DNA of 64,000 bases from positions 1 to 64,000 of the forward strand of contig PFUR01000014.1 in assembly GCA_002790195.1 (NCBI GenBank), written 5' to 3'. The first letter of the stretch is position 1. Every line of letters begins with the position of its first letter. The notes below the pieces were generated by a model. The model saw only the letters and a program-made list of their open reading frames with translations, did no database searches and was not told the origin of the DNA. Shown here one piece after another: positions 19,226 to 28,522 of the stretch. This stretch comes from Flavobacteriales bacterium CG_4_9_14_3_um_filter_40_17. Lineage in GTDB: Bacteria; Bacteroidota; Bacteroidia; Flavobacteriales; Flavobacteriaceae. A program made the position numbers and the translations under genes.

Positions 19226-22200
19226 TCATTTCCCCTCAATCCACTTCCGCGCATTGACAAAGGCTTCTAACCATGGCGAAACCTCATCATTTCTATCTTT
19301 AGGGTAATACGCCCAATTCCACGGGAAAGTAGATCGTTCTATGTGTGGCATCATCACCAAATGCCTGCCGGTTTTGTCGCACAGCATAGCCGTGTTGTAG
19401 TCCGAACCGTTCGGATTGGACGGATAAGCATCATATCCGTATTTGGCTACAATGTGATAATTTTCTTCTGCCAAGGGCAAGTTAAATTTGCCTTCGCCAT
19501 GCGAAACCCATACGCCCAAAGTGCTTCCGGCTAAGGTTTTAAGCATCACCGAATGATTTTCTTGCACTTTCACTGAAGTGAAAATACTCTCGTGTTTGTG
19601 CGAATCGTTGTGTAGCATTTTGCCGTGAACTTCCAGCTCCGGATGAATCAACTCCAACTCCATAAACAGTTGGCAACCGTTGCAGATACCCACCGAAAGC
19701 GTGTCTTCGCGTGCAAAGAAATTTTTGAGTGCCGTGTTGGCTTTTTCGTTGTATAAAAATGCGCCTGCCCAACCTTTGGCGGAACCCAACACATCGGAAT
19801 TGGAAAATCCGCCCACCGCTCCGATAAACTGGATATCTTCCAAAGTCTCCCGGCCCGAAATTAAATCGGTCATGTGAACATCTTTCACATCAAAACCCGC
19901 CAAAAACATAGCGTTGGCCATTTCCCGCTCGCTGTTGCTACCTTTCTCGCGGATGATGGCTGCTTTTGGTTTTTTTACTTCTCGTGCTGACTCTTTTACT
20001 TCTGTAATTTCGTGCGTAGCTTTTTTTTCTTCTGTCACTTCGAGCGCAGTCGAGAAGCCTCCCGCGTCTTCAAACCTTATTAAATCACCCGTAAATTGCT
20101 TCGGAAATTCATAAACCAACTTTTGATTTTTATAATTTTCAAACCGCTCAGCCGCTTTGTTGTTTTGGGTTTGGTGACGATCTAACAAGTAGGAGGTTTC
20201 AAACCAAAGGTCCCTGAATTGCGGAGTATCGAATACATGCCCGTCGATGGATAAAATTTCCCGAGAATCAACCGTTCCGATTTTGAAGAATTCGATTTTT
20301 TCATTCTTGAGTTTGGCTTCAAAAACCACATCATTTTTCGCTTGCACCACAATGCCAATGTTTTCTGAAAATAGTATTTTAATCAAATCTTTTTCTTGAA
20401 AATTTTTGAAACTGATTTGCGCTCCCAAATGTGTGTCCGCAAAACACATTTCCAACAAAGTCGTGATGAGCCCACCACTGCCGATGTCGTGACCGGCTAC
20501 AATTTGTTTCTCCTTAATCAACTGTTGTATGGTCTCGAAAGCCTTTTTGAAAAATGCCGCATCGCGGATATTTGGCGTTTCTTCGCCTACCTTGTTTTGG
20601 GTTTGAGCAAAAGACGAACCGCCCAATTTAAAATCGTCTTGTGAAAAATTAATGTAATAAACCGACCCGCTGTTTCTTTGGAAAATCGGTTCCACCACGT
20701 TTTGAATATCGGAACAATGCCCGGCAGCGGAAATAATCACCGTTCCCGGCGCGATGACATCGCTATCCGGGTATTTTTGTTTCATCGACAGTGAATCTTT
20801 CCCTGTGGGAATATTGATGCCCAACGCAATGGCAAAATCCGAGCAAGCCTGCACAGCTTCATACAAACGTGCATCTTCACCTTCGTTGCGGCATGGCCAC
20901 ATCCAATTGGCGGATAGCGACACGCTCTTGATTCCGTTTTCGAGCGGAGCCCAAAGAATATTGGTCAAAGCCTCACCTATGCTGTTTCGGCTCCCGGCGG
21001 CGGCATCAATCAACGCAGACACGGGCGAATGGCCGATAGACGTGGCGATGCCGTTTTTGCCTTTATAATCCAATGCCATCACGCCAAGGTTGTTCAGCGG
21101 CAGTTGCAGCGGTCCGGCGCACTGCTGTTTCGCCACGCGTCCGCCCACACATCGATCGACTTTGTTGGTCAGCCAATCTTTGCAGGCTACGGCTTCGAGT
21201 CTTAAAACATTTTTAACTTGGTCAAAAATATTTGTGCCATTTACTAAAAACCCTACTTCAGTTCGATTTTCTAAATCACTGTATTTTCTATCTACCGTTT
21301 GGTCGTGCATAAAAGTTTTAGGCGAACTGCCGAACATTTCAGACAATGCCAAATCCATGGGTTTTACGTCTTTTGATTTGGATTGAAACACAAACCGATA
21401 ATCGCCGGTCACTTCGCCTACGATATAAAAAGGCGAACGTTCCCGCTCGGCGATTCTTTTGAGGGTTTCCGTGTCTTTTTTGGCAATAACCAAGCCCATG
21501 CGTTCCTGCGATTCGTTCCCAATGATTTCTTTGGCAGAAAGTGTTGGGTCTCCGACGGGAAGCTTGTCTAAATCAACGATTCCACCAGTATCTTCCACCA
21601 ATTCCGACAAACAGTTAAGGTGTCCGCCTGCGCCGTGGTCATGAATGGAAATAATGGGGTTCACATCGCTTTCTACCATACCGCGAACGGCATTGGCCAC
21701 ACGTTTTTGCATCTCCGGATTGGAACGCTGCACGGCGTTGAGTTCGATACCGCTGTGAAATTCGCCCGTATCGGCTGAGGAAACTGCCGCACCACCCATC
21801 CCGATACGGTAGTTGTCACCACCGAGCAAGACAATATCATCGGTTGGTTTGGGTGCGTGTTTTTGTGCCTGATCGGCTTTGCCGTAACCCACGCCGCCGG
21901 CCATCATAATCACTTTGTCGAAACCGAGTTTGCGGTTGTGTTCTTCGTGTTCGAATGTAAACAAAGAACCCACAATCAGCGGTTGACCAAATTTATTGCC
22001 AAAATCGGACGCACCGTTGGAAGCTTTGATGAGAATATCCAAAGGGGTTTGGTAGAGCCATTTTCTGGCAGGCATGCCGTTTTCCCATGGCCTGTCATTA
22101 TTGAGTCGCGAATAGGCAGTCATATAAACCGCTGTTCCCGCAAGCGGAATCGAGCCTTGACCACCTGCCAAACGGTCGCGGATTTCACCGCCCGAACCGG

Positions 22201-23005
22201 TTGCCGCACCATTAAAGGGTTCAACTGTAGTAGGAAAGTTATGGGTTTCTGCCTTCAACGAAAGTACCGAATCGAAATCTTTTTCTTGGTAAAAATCGGG
22301 TTTGTCGGCCGATTTTGGAGCGAACTGCGTCACTTTAGGTCCCTTCACAAAGGCCACATTGTCTTTATAAGCAGAAACAATATCGTTGGGGTTTGCTTCG
22401 GAAGTTTTTTTGATGAGTTTGAAAAGAGAACTCGGTTTTTTTTGACCGTCAATCACGAAAGTACCGTTGAAAATTTTGTGGCGGCAGTGCTCAGAATTCA
22501 CTTGCGAAAATCCGAAGACCTCAGAATCTGTCAGTTTTCTGCCCAATTTCAACGAAAGTTTTTCTAAATAATCCACTTCGTCATCGTTCAATGCCAAACC
22601 TTCCTTTTGGTTGTAAGCCGCGATGTTTTCAATTTCTAAAACCGATTCGGGTTGCAGGTGAATATCGAAAATATCTTGATTGAGTTGGGTGTATTTCTGA
22701 AAGAGCATCGGGTCGAAACCTTGTAAGGTTTCATCTACTTTTTCGAAAGCTTCGATTCTGATGATTTCTTCAATGGCCATGTTTTGGGTAATTTCTACCG
22801 CGTTTGTACTCCAAGGAGTTACCATGGCAGCCCGAGGTCCTACAAAAAAGGCATCAATAGATATTTGAGAATTTTCTTCATTTTCAGCGGTCATCAGTTT
22901 GCCGTTGAAAAGCCAGGCTAATTTCGAAAAATCGGCACTTGAAAGAGGAGAAAAAGTTTGTACGGCATAAACCGTACGGTTTTGATTTTCAAAAAAATAA
23001 ATCAT
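19226..23005 (-). CDS. purL: Phosphoribosylformylglycinamidine synthase (single-chain PurL)
   Basis: This large (about 1259-residue) PurL makes FGAM from FGAR, glutamine and ATP. In order: the N-terminal PurS-like part, the two AIRS-type synthetase halves (with LKAETHNFPTTVEPFNGAATGSGG and the second IPTGKDSLSMKQK), and the C-terminal class I glutaminase with nucleophile Cys in SVGICNGCQLF and the His/Glu pair in HIERSTFPWNW. The ATG at 23005 (MIYFFENQN) is chosen over an upstream one inside the hairpin. A Lys/Glu-rich linker of about 27 residues (about 980-1010) between synthetase and glutaminase looks repeat-derived. The endonuclease gene lies 67 bases upstream. Confidence 0.96.
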   Translation of the reverse strand: MIYFFENQNRTVYAVQTFSPLSSADFSKLAWLFNGKLMTAENEENSQISIDAFFVGPRAAMVTPWSTNAVEITQNMAIEEIIRIEAFEKVDETLQGFDPMLFQKYTQLNQDIFDIHLQPESVLEIENIAAYNQKEGLALNDDEVDYLEKLSLKLGRKLTDSEVFGFSQVNSEHCRHKIFNGTFVIDGQKKPSSLFKLIKKTSEANPNDIVSAYKDNVAFVKGPKVTQFAPKSADKPDFYQEKDFDSVLSLKAETHNFPTTVEPFNGAATGSGGEIRDRLAGGQGSIPLAGTAVYMTAYSRLNNDRPWENGMPARKWLYQTPLDILIKASNGASDFGNKFGQPLIVGSLFTFEHEEHNRKLGFDKVIMMAGGVGYGKADQAQKHAPKPTDDIVLLGGDNYRIGMGGAAVSSADTGEFHSGIELNAVQRSNPEMQKRVANAVRGMVESDVNPIISIHDHGAGGHLNCLSELVEDTGGIVDLDKLPVGDPTLSAKEIIGNESQERMGLVIAKKDTETLKRIAERERSPFYIVGEVTGDYRFVFQSKSKDVKPMDLALSEMFGSSPKTFMHDQTVDRKYSDLENRTEVGFLVNGTNIFDQVKNVLRLEAVACKDWLTNKVDRCVGGRVAKQQCAGPLQLPLNNLGVMALDYKGKNGIATSIGHSPVSALIDAAAGSRNSIGEALTNILWAPLENGIKSVSLSANWMWPCRNEGEDARLYEAVQACSDFAIALGINIPTGKDSLSMKQKYPDSDVIAPGTVIISAAGHCSDIQNVVEPIFQRNSGSVYYINFSQDDFKLGGSSFAQTQNKVGEETPNIRDAAFFKKAFETIQQLIKEKQIVAGHDIGSGGLITTLLEMCFADTHLGAQISFKNFQEKDLIKILFSENIGIVVQAKNDVVFEAKLKNEKIEFFKIGTVDSREILSIDGHVFDTPQFRDLWFETSYLLDRHQTQNNKAAERFENYKNQKLVYEFPKQFTGDLIRFEDAGGFSTALEVTEEKKATHEITEVKESAREVKKPKAAIIREKGSNSEREMANAMFLAGFDVKDVHMTDLISGRETLEDIQFIGAVGGFSNSDVLGSAKGWAGAFLYNEKANTALKNFFAREDTLSVGICNGCQLFMELELIHPELEVHGKMLHNDSHKHESIFTSVKVQENHSVMLKTLAGSTLGVWVSHGEGKFNLPLAEENYHIVAKYGYDAYPSNPNGSDYNTAMLCDKTGRHLVMMPHIERSTFPWNWAYYPKDRNDEVSPWLEAFVNARKWIEGK

Positions 23006-23018
23006 TGATAAAAACTTA

Positions 23019-23050
23019 CGGAAATACGCCATCAAAAGTACGTATTTCCG
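23019..23050 (-). promoter_or_regulatory. 10-bp perfect inverted repeat with a -7 box in its loop, before purL
   Basis: CGGAAATACG and CGTATTTCCG flank a 12-base loop. On the minus strand the loop contains TACTTTTG, a match to the -7 consensus, and the repeat is followed by GTTTTTATC and the purL ATG at 23005. It could be the terminator of the upstream nuclease gene or an operator around the purL promoter. Confidence 0.5.
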
Positions 23051-23072
23051 CAGAAAGTTTTTGAGAAGAATT

Positions 23073-25193
23073 TTAGTTTATCACAATTTTTCGGGTAGCG
23101 TACTTATTTCCTTCAAAAGTGATTTTAGCTAAATAAACACCTTTAGAAAGATTGTTCAACGAAATGGGTTGATTTTCTTTGGGTGCTTTTACTTCTTTGA
23201 CCAATTGTCCCAATAGATTGTAAACACTCAACTTTTCAACAATATGATCAGATTGAATGAAAACTGTACCTTGATTGGTTGGATTGGGATAGATTCTAAA
23301 ATTATTTTGAATAATACCTGTTACAGATAAAGTAGTTATGGTATGTGTGCCTAAATCACCAAAAGTGTCTGTTGCAAAAACATCCCATTCACCGGTTTTA
23401 TTAAAAGTGGTGTTGGGTGAGGTGATGGTTGGTTTTCTGCGCAGGGTTTCATTGACGGAAAAGTTTGCCGATCCACCATTGAATGTCCCAATAATATCAA
23501 TCAAAATACCATTTTTAAACAAACCAACAGGGTCATTCCCGTTAAAATCAAGCGGTGCTCCAGCTCTAGATTCATCGGCCAAAGCCAATAGTGGTGCACT
23601 TGATGAACTATTTACAACCACCAAAACGGCTCCGTCTGCTAAAGTAGGAGTTGTGAATGAATAGGATCCGCCCCAAGCATTGACACCATTCACTTGTTTT
23701 TGAATCGTATAAACCGATAAATCTACCGCAGCACCTGTGAAATTTGCGATTTCTAATGCTTTATTATTAGAAGAACCTTCTACGTACTCGGAGAAAAACA
23801 GTTCAGAAGCACCACCTCCGGAGGCGGCGGCAGTAGTAACTTGCAATCCTGTACTTGGGACGGATGTGTTGGTTGCGGCATCAAAAGCTGTAACCGTAAA
23901 AGTGTAGGTAGTAGAAGGTAATAAATCTACTACGGACATACTTAAGAAAGTTGTAAAGCCCAGTGATACGCCATCTTGGAAAACCTCATAACCCGCAACG
24001 CCTGTATCGTCTGTGGAAGCGTTCCAACTTACCGTCGCACTTGACGAAGTAATATTAGAAACTGATAAGCCCATGGGAACAGAGGGTGGAGTGGTGTCAG
24101 GTGTTCCGGCAAGTGTGGTGACTTGCAAAGCAGTACTTTGGGTTGAAGAATTATTTGCCGCGTCTTTGGCAGCGACTGTAAAAGAATACAATGTAGAGGG
24201 AGTCAGGCCGGAAGCAGTAAATGTTAAACTTCCTGTTGTTCCGATAGATACACCATTTCTAAAAACTTCGTAAGCGGTGACGGCCACGTCATCAGTAGAT
24301 GCGTTCCAAGTCAGTGCCACACTTGAAGTGGTGATGTTGGAAGCTGCCAATCCGGTTGGTACAGAAGGCGCTGTTGTATCGGGAGTACCGGTAAAAATGC
24401 CCCATCGGTCTTCTGCAGGCGTACCACCCCAAATGAGGGTAGCCAAGAAGGGTTCATCTATAAACGGATTGCGGTTGCCTTGTCCATAGGTGTTTGCAGC
24501 ATTTTCCAAATAATTGTTTCGGTTGTCTTCTACTAGTGAAACTGGGTCTTCTGCGTTCCACTGAAGCAACAAATCGACCATATTGGGGTCAACGGAGTTG
24601 GTTGATCCAAGGGTTACTCCGGTCGGCTTTGTTTGGTTGCCATATCGGATATACATGTACATCATCATACGGGCAACATCGCCTTTCCACTCATCTCCGG
24701 GATACCATCCACCATTTGAAGGTCCTGCATTTCCCATACCATCAGCGTAAGGTGTGTTGTTGCGCTGTCCGTTAAATTGTACATCAGAAGCACGCACATG
24801 ATGGATGTCCGTTCCAGGTCCCGGACTGGTAGTAAACCCGCCCAAAGATTGGGGATATGTATGCTCACGATTCCATTGGCCGACTCCACCTCCGTTGTTG
24901 TTTTTGTCGCGGGTTCGGTCATTGATAACACTTGCATCGGCATCGTTATAGCCGTAAATCAGTAAAACTTTAGATTGCGTAGGATCGTCGGGGTCAAGGT
25001 CAACAATGCGGTCTGCTTCCCACACGCCGGGTGTGTAAGATAAAACTTTGGTGTGTGTGTTGATGACTTTGATTGCCAATGCATCGCGAAGCGGAATCCC
25101 GGTTAGGGTGAGATTTACGTCGTTGTAATAGGCTTGCTGGGCGCTAAGAAAAAAAGAAAAAAAGAATAAGAACGAGAGTAATCGTAATTTCAT
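23073..25193 (-). CDS. Secreted endonuclease I with FN3, lamin-tail and T9SS sorting domains
   Basis: This is an extracellular nuclease of 706 residues. The order is: signal peptide (MKLRLLSFLFFFSFFLSAQQ); endonuclease I domain (about 22-268) with the HNH-like active-site stretch GQWNREHTYPQSLGG and DIHHVRASDVQFNG; two fibronectin type III repeats (about 272-365 and 368-455), each starting PDTT(A/P)PSVP; a lamin-tail domain (about 460-600, ELFFSEYVEGSSNNKALEI); and a C-terminal type IX sorting domain (about 630-706, FRIYPNPTNQGTVFI ... GVYLAKIT). The protein is exported through Sec and then the T9SS, and either anchored or released. It probably digests environmental DNA/RNA for phosphate or nucleosides. 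Confidence 0.92.
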   Translation of the reverse strand: MKLRLLSFLFFFSFFLSAQQAYYNDVNLTLTGIPLRDALAIKVINTHTKVLSYTPGVWEADRIVDLDPDDPTQSKVLLIYGYNDADASVINDRTRDKNNNGGGVGQWNREHTYPQSLGGFTTSPGPGTDIHHVRASDVQFNGQRNNTPYADGMGNAGPSNGGWYPGDEWKGDVARMMMYMYIRYGNQTKPTGVTLGSTNSVDPNMVDLLLQWNAEDPVSLVEDNRNNYLENAANTYGQGNRNPFIDEPFLATLIWGGTPAEDRWGIFTGTPDTTAPSVPTGLAASNITTSSVALTWNASTDDVAVTAYEVFRNGVSIGTTGSLTFTASGLTPSTLYSFTVAAKDAANNSSTQSTALQVTTLAGTPDTTPPSVPMGLSVSNITSSSATVSWNASTDDTGVAGYEVFQDGVSLGFTTFLSMSVVDLLPSTTYTFTVTAFDAATNTSVPSTGLQVTTAAASGGGASELFFSEYVEGSSNNKALEIANFTGAAVDLSVYTIQKQVNGVNAWGGSYSFTTPTLADGAVLVVVNSSSSAPLLALADESRAGAPLDFNGNDPVGLFKNGILIDIIGTFNGGSANFSVNETLRRKPTITSPNTTFNKTGEWDVFATDTFGDLGTHTITTLSVTGIIQNNFRIYPNPTNQGTVFIQSDHIVEKLSVYNLLGQLVKEVKAPKENQPISLNNLSKGVYLAKITFEGNKYATRKIVIN

Positions 25194-25309
25194 ATAAATA
25201 AAGCTAAAAGTTAAAAATTTGGTCTGCGAATATATAATTTTATCTAAAAAAATAAAATCAAAATTGCTTTAATTTTTTTCAAACCAACTGGGAGTATCCG
25301 TCGAATTAA

Positions 25310-26518
25310 CTATTTTCGATTGAGCCGCGCCATATAAAACCCATCAAAACCTTCGGAAGGAAATATTTTTTTATCCATTTCCAAAACAAATGATTTTCCA
25401 GCCTCCGATTGAAGAAAATTATCAACTTGAGCGCGATTTTCCGATGGAAGAACGGAACAAGTGGCATAGACCAATTTACCTCCCGGCTTGACCATTCGAG
25501 CATAATTGTTTAAAATTTCAGTTTGTGTTTTTAGGATGTTATCGATAAACTCCGGTTGCAGTTTCCATTTGGCATCGGGGTTTCTGCGCAGCACGCCCAA
25601 GCCACTGCAAGGCGCATCAATCAACACGCGATCGAGTTTTTCTTCCAATTTTTTAATCACTTTGGTCGAATCGATGACACGCGTTTCGATGTTGTGAGCA
25701 CCGCCTCGTTTGGCGCGACGTTTGAGTTCAATCAACTTTTTTTCATAGATATCCATGGCGATAACTTGCCCTTTGTTTTCCATCAGAGAAGCTAAATGTA
25801 AAGCTTTGCCTCCGGCTCCTGCGCAAGTATCGGCTATTCGCATACCCGGTTCAATTTCGAGAAAACGCGCCACCAATTGAGAGGAGGCATCCTGTACTTC
25901 AAAAAAACCGTTTTTGAAAGCTTCCGTTTGGAAAACATTCGTGCGCTCTTTCAGTTTTAAAGCATCCGGATAACCCTCTATAAAATCTGTTTCAATTTCG
26001 GATTGGTGTAAAAGGGCTTTCAATTCTTTTTTGTTGGTTTTTAAAGTGTTCACCCTTAAAATTACATCAGCGGGTTGGTTGAGTGCCGCTATTTCTCTTG
26101 TCCAAACCGTTTCTCCCAACTCTCTTTCGCCCAATTCATCGAGCCAATCAGGAATGGATTCTTTAAATTTTCTGATTTTGGAAAGTTCATCAAACCGCCC
26201 TTTGATACGCCTGACCGGTGTTTCTTCAAAATATTTCCAATCGGGCAGTTTGATTCCCCGCAAGATAGCCCAAACGGCAAAAATCCGCCAAAGTTTATCT
26301 CTGTCATAAGGTGCTTTTACTTCGGCTATTTCTGCATATAATCTTTTCCAACGGACAATTTCGTAAGTGGTTTCAGCCACAAATCCGCGGTCTCGCGCTC
26401 CCCAACGTTTGTCCCTTTTGAGCAAACGCTCAACCACTTTGTCTGCATATTCTCCTTGGTTAAAAATAAAATCCAACCCGTCAATTAAAGCAAAAACCAG
26501 ATTTCTATGAAGCCTCAT
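25310..26518 (-). CDS. RsmB/NOP2-family RNA cytosine-C5 methyltransferase
   Basis: This is a 402-residue SAM-dependent methyltransferase of the RsmB/Nop2/Sun family. The N-terminal NusB-like RNA-binding part covers about 1-150. The Rossmann core begins IADTCAGAGGKALHLA. The two catalytic cysteines are in LIDAPCSGLGVLRRNPD and LVYATCSVLPSEN, as required for m5C methylation. The substrate is presumably 16S rRNA, but family members differ in their target so no specific symbol is given. It reads leftward alone, with the BNR lipoprotein gene diverging upstream. Confidence 0.92.
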   Translation of the reverse strand: MRLHRNLVFALIDGLDFIFNQGEYADKVVERLLKRDKRWGARDRGFVAETTYEIVRWKRLYAEIAEVKAPYDRDKLWRIFAVWAILRGIKLPDWKYFEETPVRRIKGRFDELSKIRKFKESIPDWLDELGERELGETVWTREIAALNQPADVILRVNTLKTNKKELKALLHQSEIETDFIEGYPDALKLKERTNVFQTEAFKNGFFEVQDASSQLVARFLEIEPGMRIADTCAGAGGKALHLASLMENKGQVIAMDIYEKKLIELKRRAKRGGAHNIETRVIDSTKVIKKLEEKLDRVLIDAPCSGLGVLRRNPDAKWKLQPEFIDNILKTQTEILNNYARMVKPGGKLVYATCSVLPSENRAQVDNFLQSEAGKSFVLEMDKKIFPSEGFDGFYMARLNRK

Positions 26519-26584
26519 TTATTTGTATTTTGGCAAAGATATTATTTAAAGTTGATACGCGTTGTCATATAAATTTTTCCCACT

Positions 26585-27640
26585 ATGAAATCACACTTTG
26601 CCGGATTTTTTCTTTTCCTTTCTATTCTTGCTTGTAACAAAAAAGAATACAAAAAAACATCCGTTGTCGAATTAAAAATTGAAACCATTTACGAAGACAC
26701 AATTAGTATTCGTGCGATTGAAGTTTGGAATGACACAACACTTTGGTTTGCTTCCGACCAAGGAAAATTTGGTGCTTTGATTGGAAGCACACCAAAAATA
26801 GCCCAATTGAGGTACAACGATAGTTTACTGGTCATACGCTCGATTGCAAAAACCAACAATTCTATTTTTTTATTAAGTTCGGGAAATCCGGCTGTCTTGT
26901 ACAAAACTTATTTTGATGGCAACGAGGTTTCGCTAATGTCTGATGTGTATGTGGAAGAGGGAAAAAAAGTATTCTACAATTCAATAGTTTTTTGGGATGA
27001 CTTGAATGGTATCGCGATTGGCGACCCAACCGAAAATTGCCTTTCCGTTTTGTTGACCTCCAACAGTGGCCTTACTTGGAGAAAAATTTCATGCGAAAAT
27101 TTACCAAAAACAGTAGATAGCGAAGCTGCATTTGCGGCAAGTAACACTTCGGTTTCCGTATTTGGAAGTCATGCTTGGATAGGCAGTGGCGGTAAAAAAG
27201 CAAGGGTATTTCATACGCCAGATTTTGGAAAAACGTGGGAAGTTTTTGATACACCAATAATCTCTGGAAAAAGTATGACCGGAATTTACAGCATCGCATT
27301 TGATGATGAAAAAAACGGAATCATTTTTGGTGGCGATTGGAATGCCAAACAAAAAAATATGGGCAACAAAGCTGTCACAAAAGACGGCGGCAAAACATGG
27401 CAGTTGGTGAGCGAAGGAAGAAATCCGGGCTATCGGTCGTGTGTACAATATCTCCCCGATAGCAAAGGGCAGGAATTGGTTGCCATCGGGAGTGAAGGAA
27501 TCGATTATTCGGCAGATGGCGGCAAAACATGGAAAAACTTGAGTCCGGAAGGTTTTTATACCATCCGGTTTGCCAACGATTCACTAGCTTTTGCAGCAGG
27601 AAAAGGACGGATTTCAAGATTAATTTTCAAAAGAGAATGA
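26585..27640 (+). CDS. BNR/Asp-box repeat lipoprotein
   Basis: This 351-residue exported protein has a lipobox signal (MKSHFAGFFLFLSILAC, Cys17). The mature chain is a beta-propeller-like series with Asp-box turns SNSGLTWRKI, FGKTWEVF, DGGKTWQLV and DGGKTWKNL, similar to YCF48/photosystem-II-assembly-like and sialidase propellers. It lacks the arginine triad expected of a true sialidase. It is often annotated as oxidoreductase in relatives without support. It is probably a periplasmic or outer-membrane binding or assembly protein. No neighbour suggests a partner. Confidence 0.8.
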   Translation: MKSHFAGFFLFLSILACNKKEYKKTSVVELKIETIYEDTISIRAIEVWNDTTLWFASDQGKFGALIGSTPKIAQLRYNDSLLVIRSIAKTNNSIFLLSSGNPAVLYKTYFDGNEVSLMSDVYVEEGKKVFYNSIVFWDDLNGIAIGDPTENCLSVLLTSNSGLTWRKISCENLPKTVDSEAAFAASNTSVSVFGSHAWIGSGGKKARVFHTPDFGKTWEVFDTPIISGKSMTGIYSIAFDDEKNGIIFGGDWNAKQKNMGNKAVTKDGGKTWQLVSEGRNPGYRSCVQYLPDSKGQELVAIGSEGIDYSADGGKTWKNLSPEGFYTIRFANDSLAFAAGKGRISRLIFKRE

Positions 27641-27940
27641 TATAAAACCTGGGTTTGATTAATTCAAAATGCGTCAGTTTGAGTGATTTCGATGAGGTAC
27701 GAATCGGAATTGTATCGAAAACCAACATTTCGTATCCATTATAAAAATAATCCAACAAAAATTTAAAGTATTTTATTCATTCTATTTTTTTAGTTAATAT
27801 ATTAAACAACCGTTAAAATATTGTTATATATTTTAAATGAATGCAACATTTCTTGAATTTAAGCGTATATACAGTTGACAAGATCGAAGCGTTTGCTTCA
27901 AAAAGAATAATAAAGAAATTTGTTATTTGAATTAGCAAAA
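27641..27940. other. 300-base A/T-rich spacer, no gene seen
   Basis: No convincing gene is seen here. The right-hand half contains a short GAAGC-GTTT-GCTTC hairpin (about 27885-27898) upstream of the strong terminator at 27941-27966. A small RNA is possible, but no full promoter match was found. Confidence 0.4.
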
Positions 27941-27966
27941 AAATCCCGTCTCTCGCGGGATTTTTT
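27941..27966 (-). terminator. Bidirectional terminator after the GNAT gene
   Basis: AAATCCCG and CGGGATTT close over a 7-base loop, flanked by A runs on one side and T runs on the other. It can act in both directions. The nearest gene end is the GNAT gene (27988) on the minus strand. Confidence 0.8.
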
Positions 27967-27987
27967 ATTTGGCTAAAATCTTATCTT

Positions 27988-28455
27988 CTACAGGCTGTAA
28001 GAAAATTCTTTTATCATCAAAAAGTGCATCCCAACTCCCTTTATTTCATAGGGTTCGCCTATCACGGTACAATTTTGTTTTAAATAAAAGTTTTTGGCAA
28101 TCTCGCGTGCATTAAACCAAAGTATGTTTGTTTTGTTTTCTTTCAATTGTTTTTCTCCAGCCGTGAAAAGCATTTCGCCAAATCCGTTTTTTTGAAATTC
28201 GGGCAGGACAGCCATTCCTCTGAGTTGGGACTGATTGCCTAAAAAAAGTTTGTGCTTATTTTTTAGAAAAGAGGCTACTCCGACCAATCGATTTTCAAGA
28301 TACAAGCCTAAATGTAAAGATTCAGGAAGTAAATCCCCTTCGAAATAACAAGTTTCGATGGTTTTCCCCTGTCGTAAAACGGGATGCCTTACCTCGTATG
28401 TTTCGACTGATGAAATGTTTTTTAAGATGGCTTTTCTATTTTTTTTCTGGTACAT
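27988..28455 (-). CDS. GNAT-family N-acetyltransferase
   Basis: This is a 155-residue acetyl-CoA-dependent transferase. The GNAT motif A region LRGMAVLPEFQKNGFGEMLF includes the pyrophosphate-binding loop (Q-K-N-G-F-G in place of the usual Q/RxxGxG/A). Motif B is in LWFNAREIAKNFYLKQNCT. There is no signal peptide. The substrate is unknown. It ends against a strong terminator and lies 67 bases from mnmE, whose transcript runs in the same direction. Confidence 0.85.
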   Translation of the reverse strand: MYQKKNRKAILKNISSVETYEVRHPVLRQGKTIETCYFEGDLLPESLHLGLYLENRLVGVASFLKNKHKLFLGNQSQLRGMAVLPEFQKNGFGEMLFTAGEKQLKENKTNILWFNAREIAKNFYLKQNCTVIGEPYEIKGVGMHFLMIKEFSYSL

Positions 28456-28522
28456 TGTTGTTTAGGTTTAAAAAAACCTTTCTATTTTTTTGTATAAATT
28501 TTTAATTAATGACTGTGCCTAG

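Noticed and set aside
21857-22567. Plus-strand frame of 236 codons opposite purL
   Set aside because: It mirrors conserved PurL codons, has no family resemblance and no promoter.
26585-27640. Sialidase call for the Asp-box protein
   Set aside because: Asp-box turns alone do not make a sialidase, and the catalytic arginine triad and Tyr/Glu pair are not evident.
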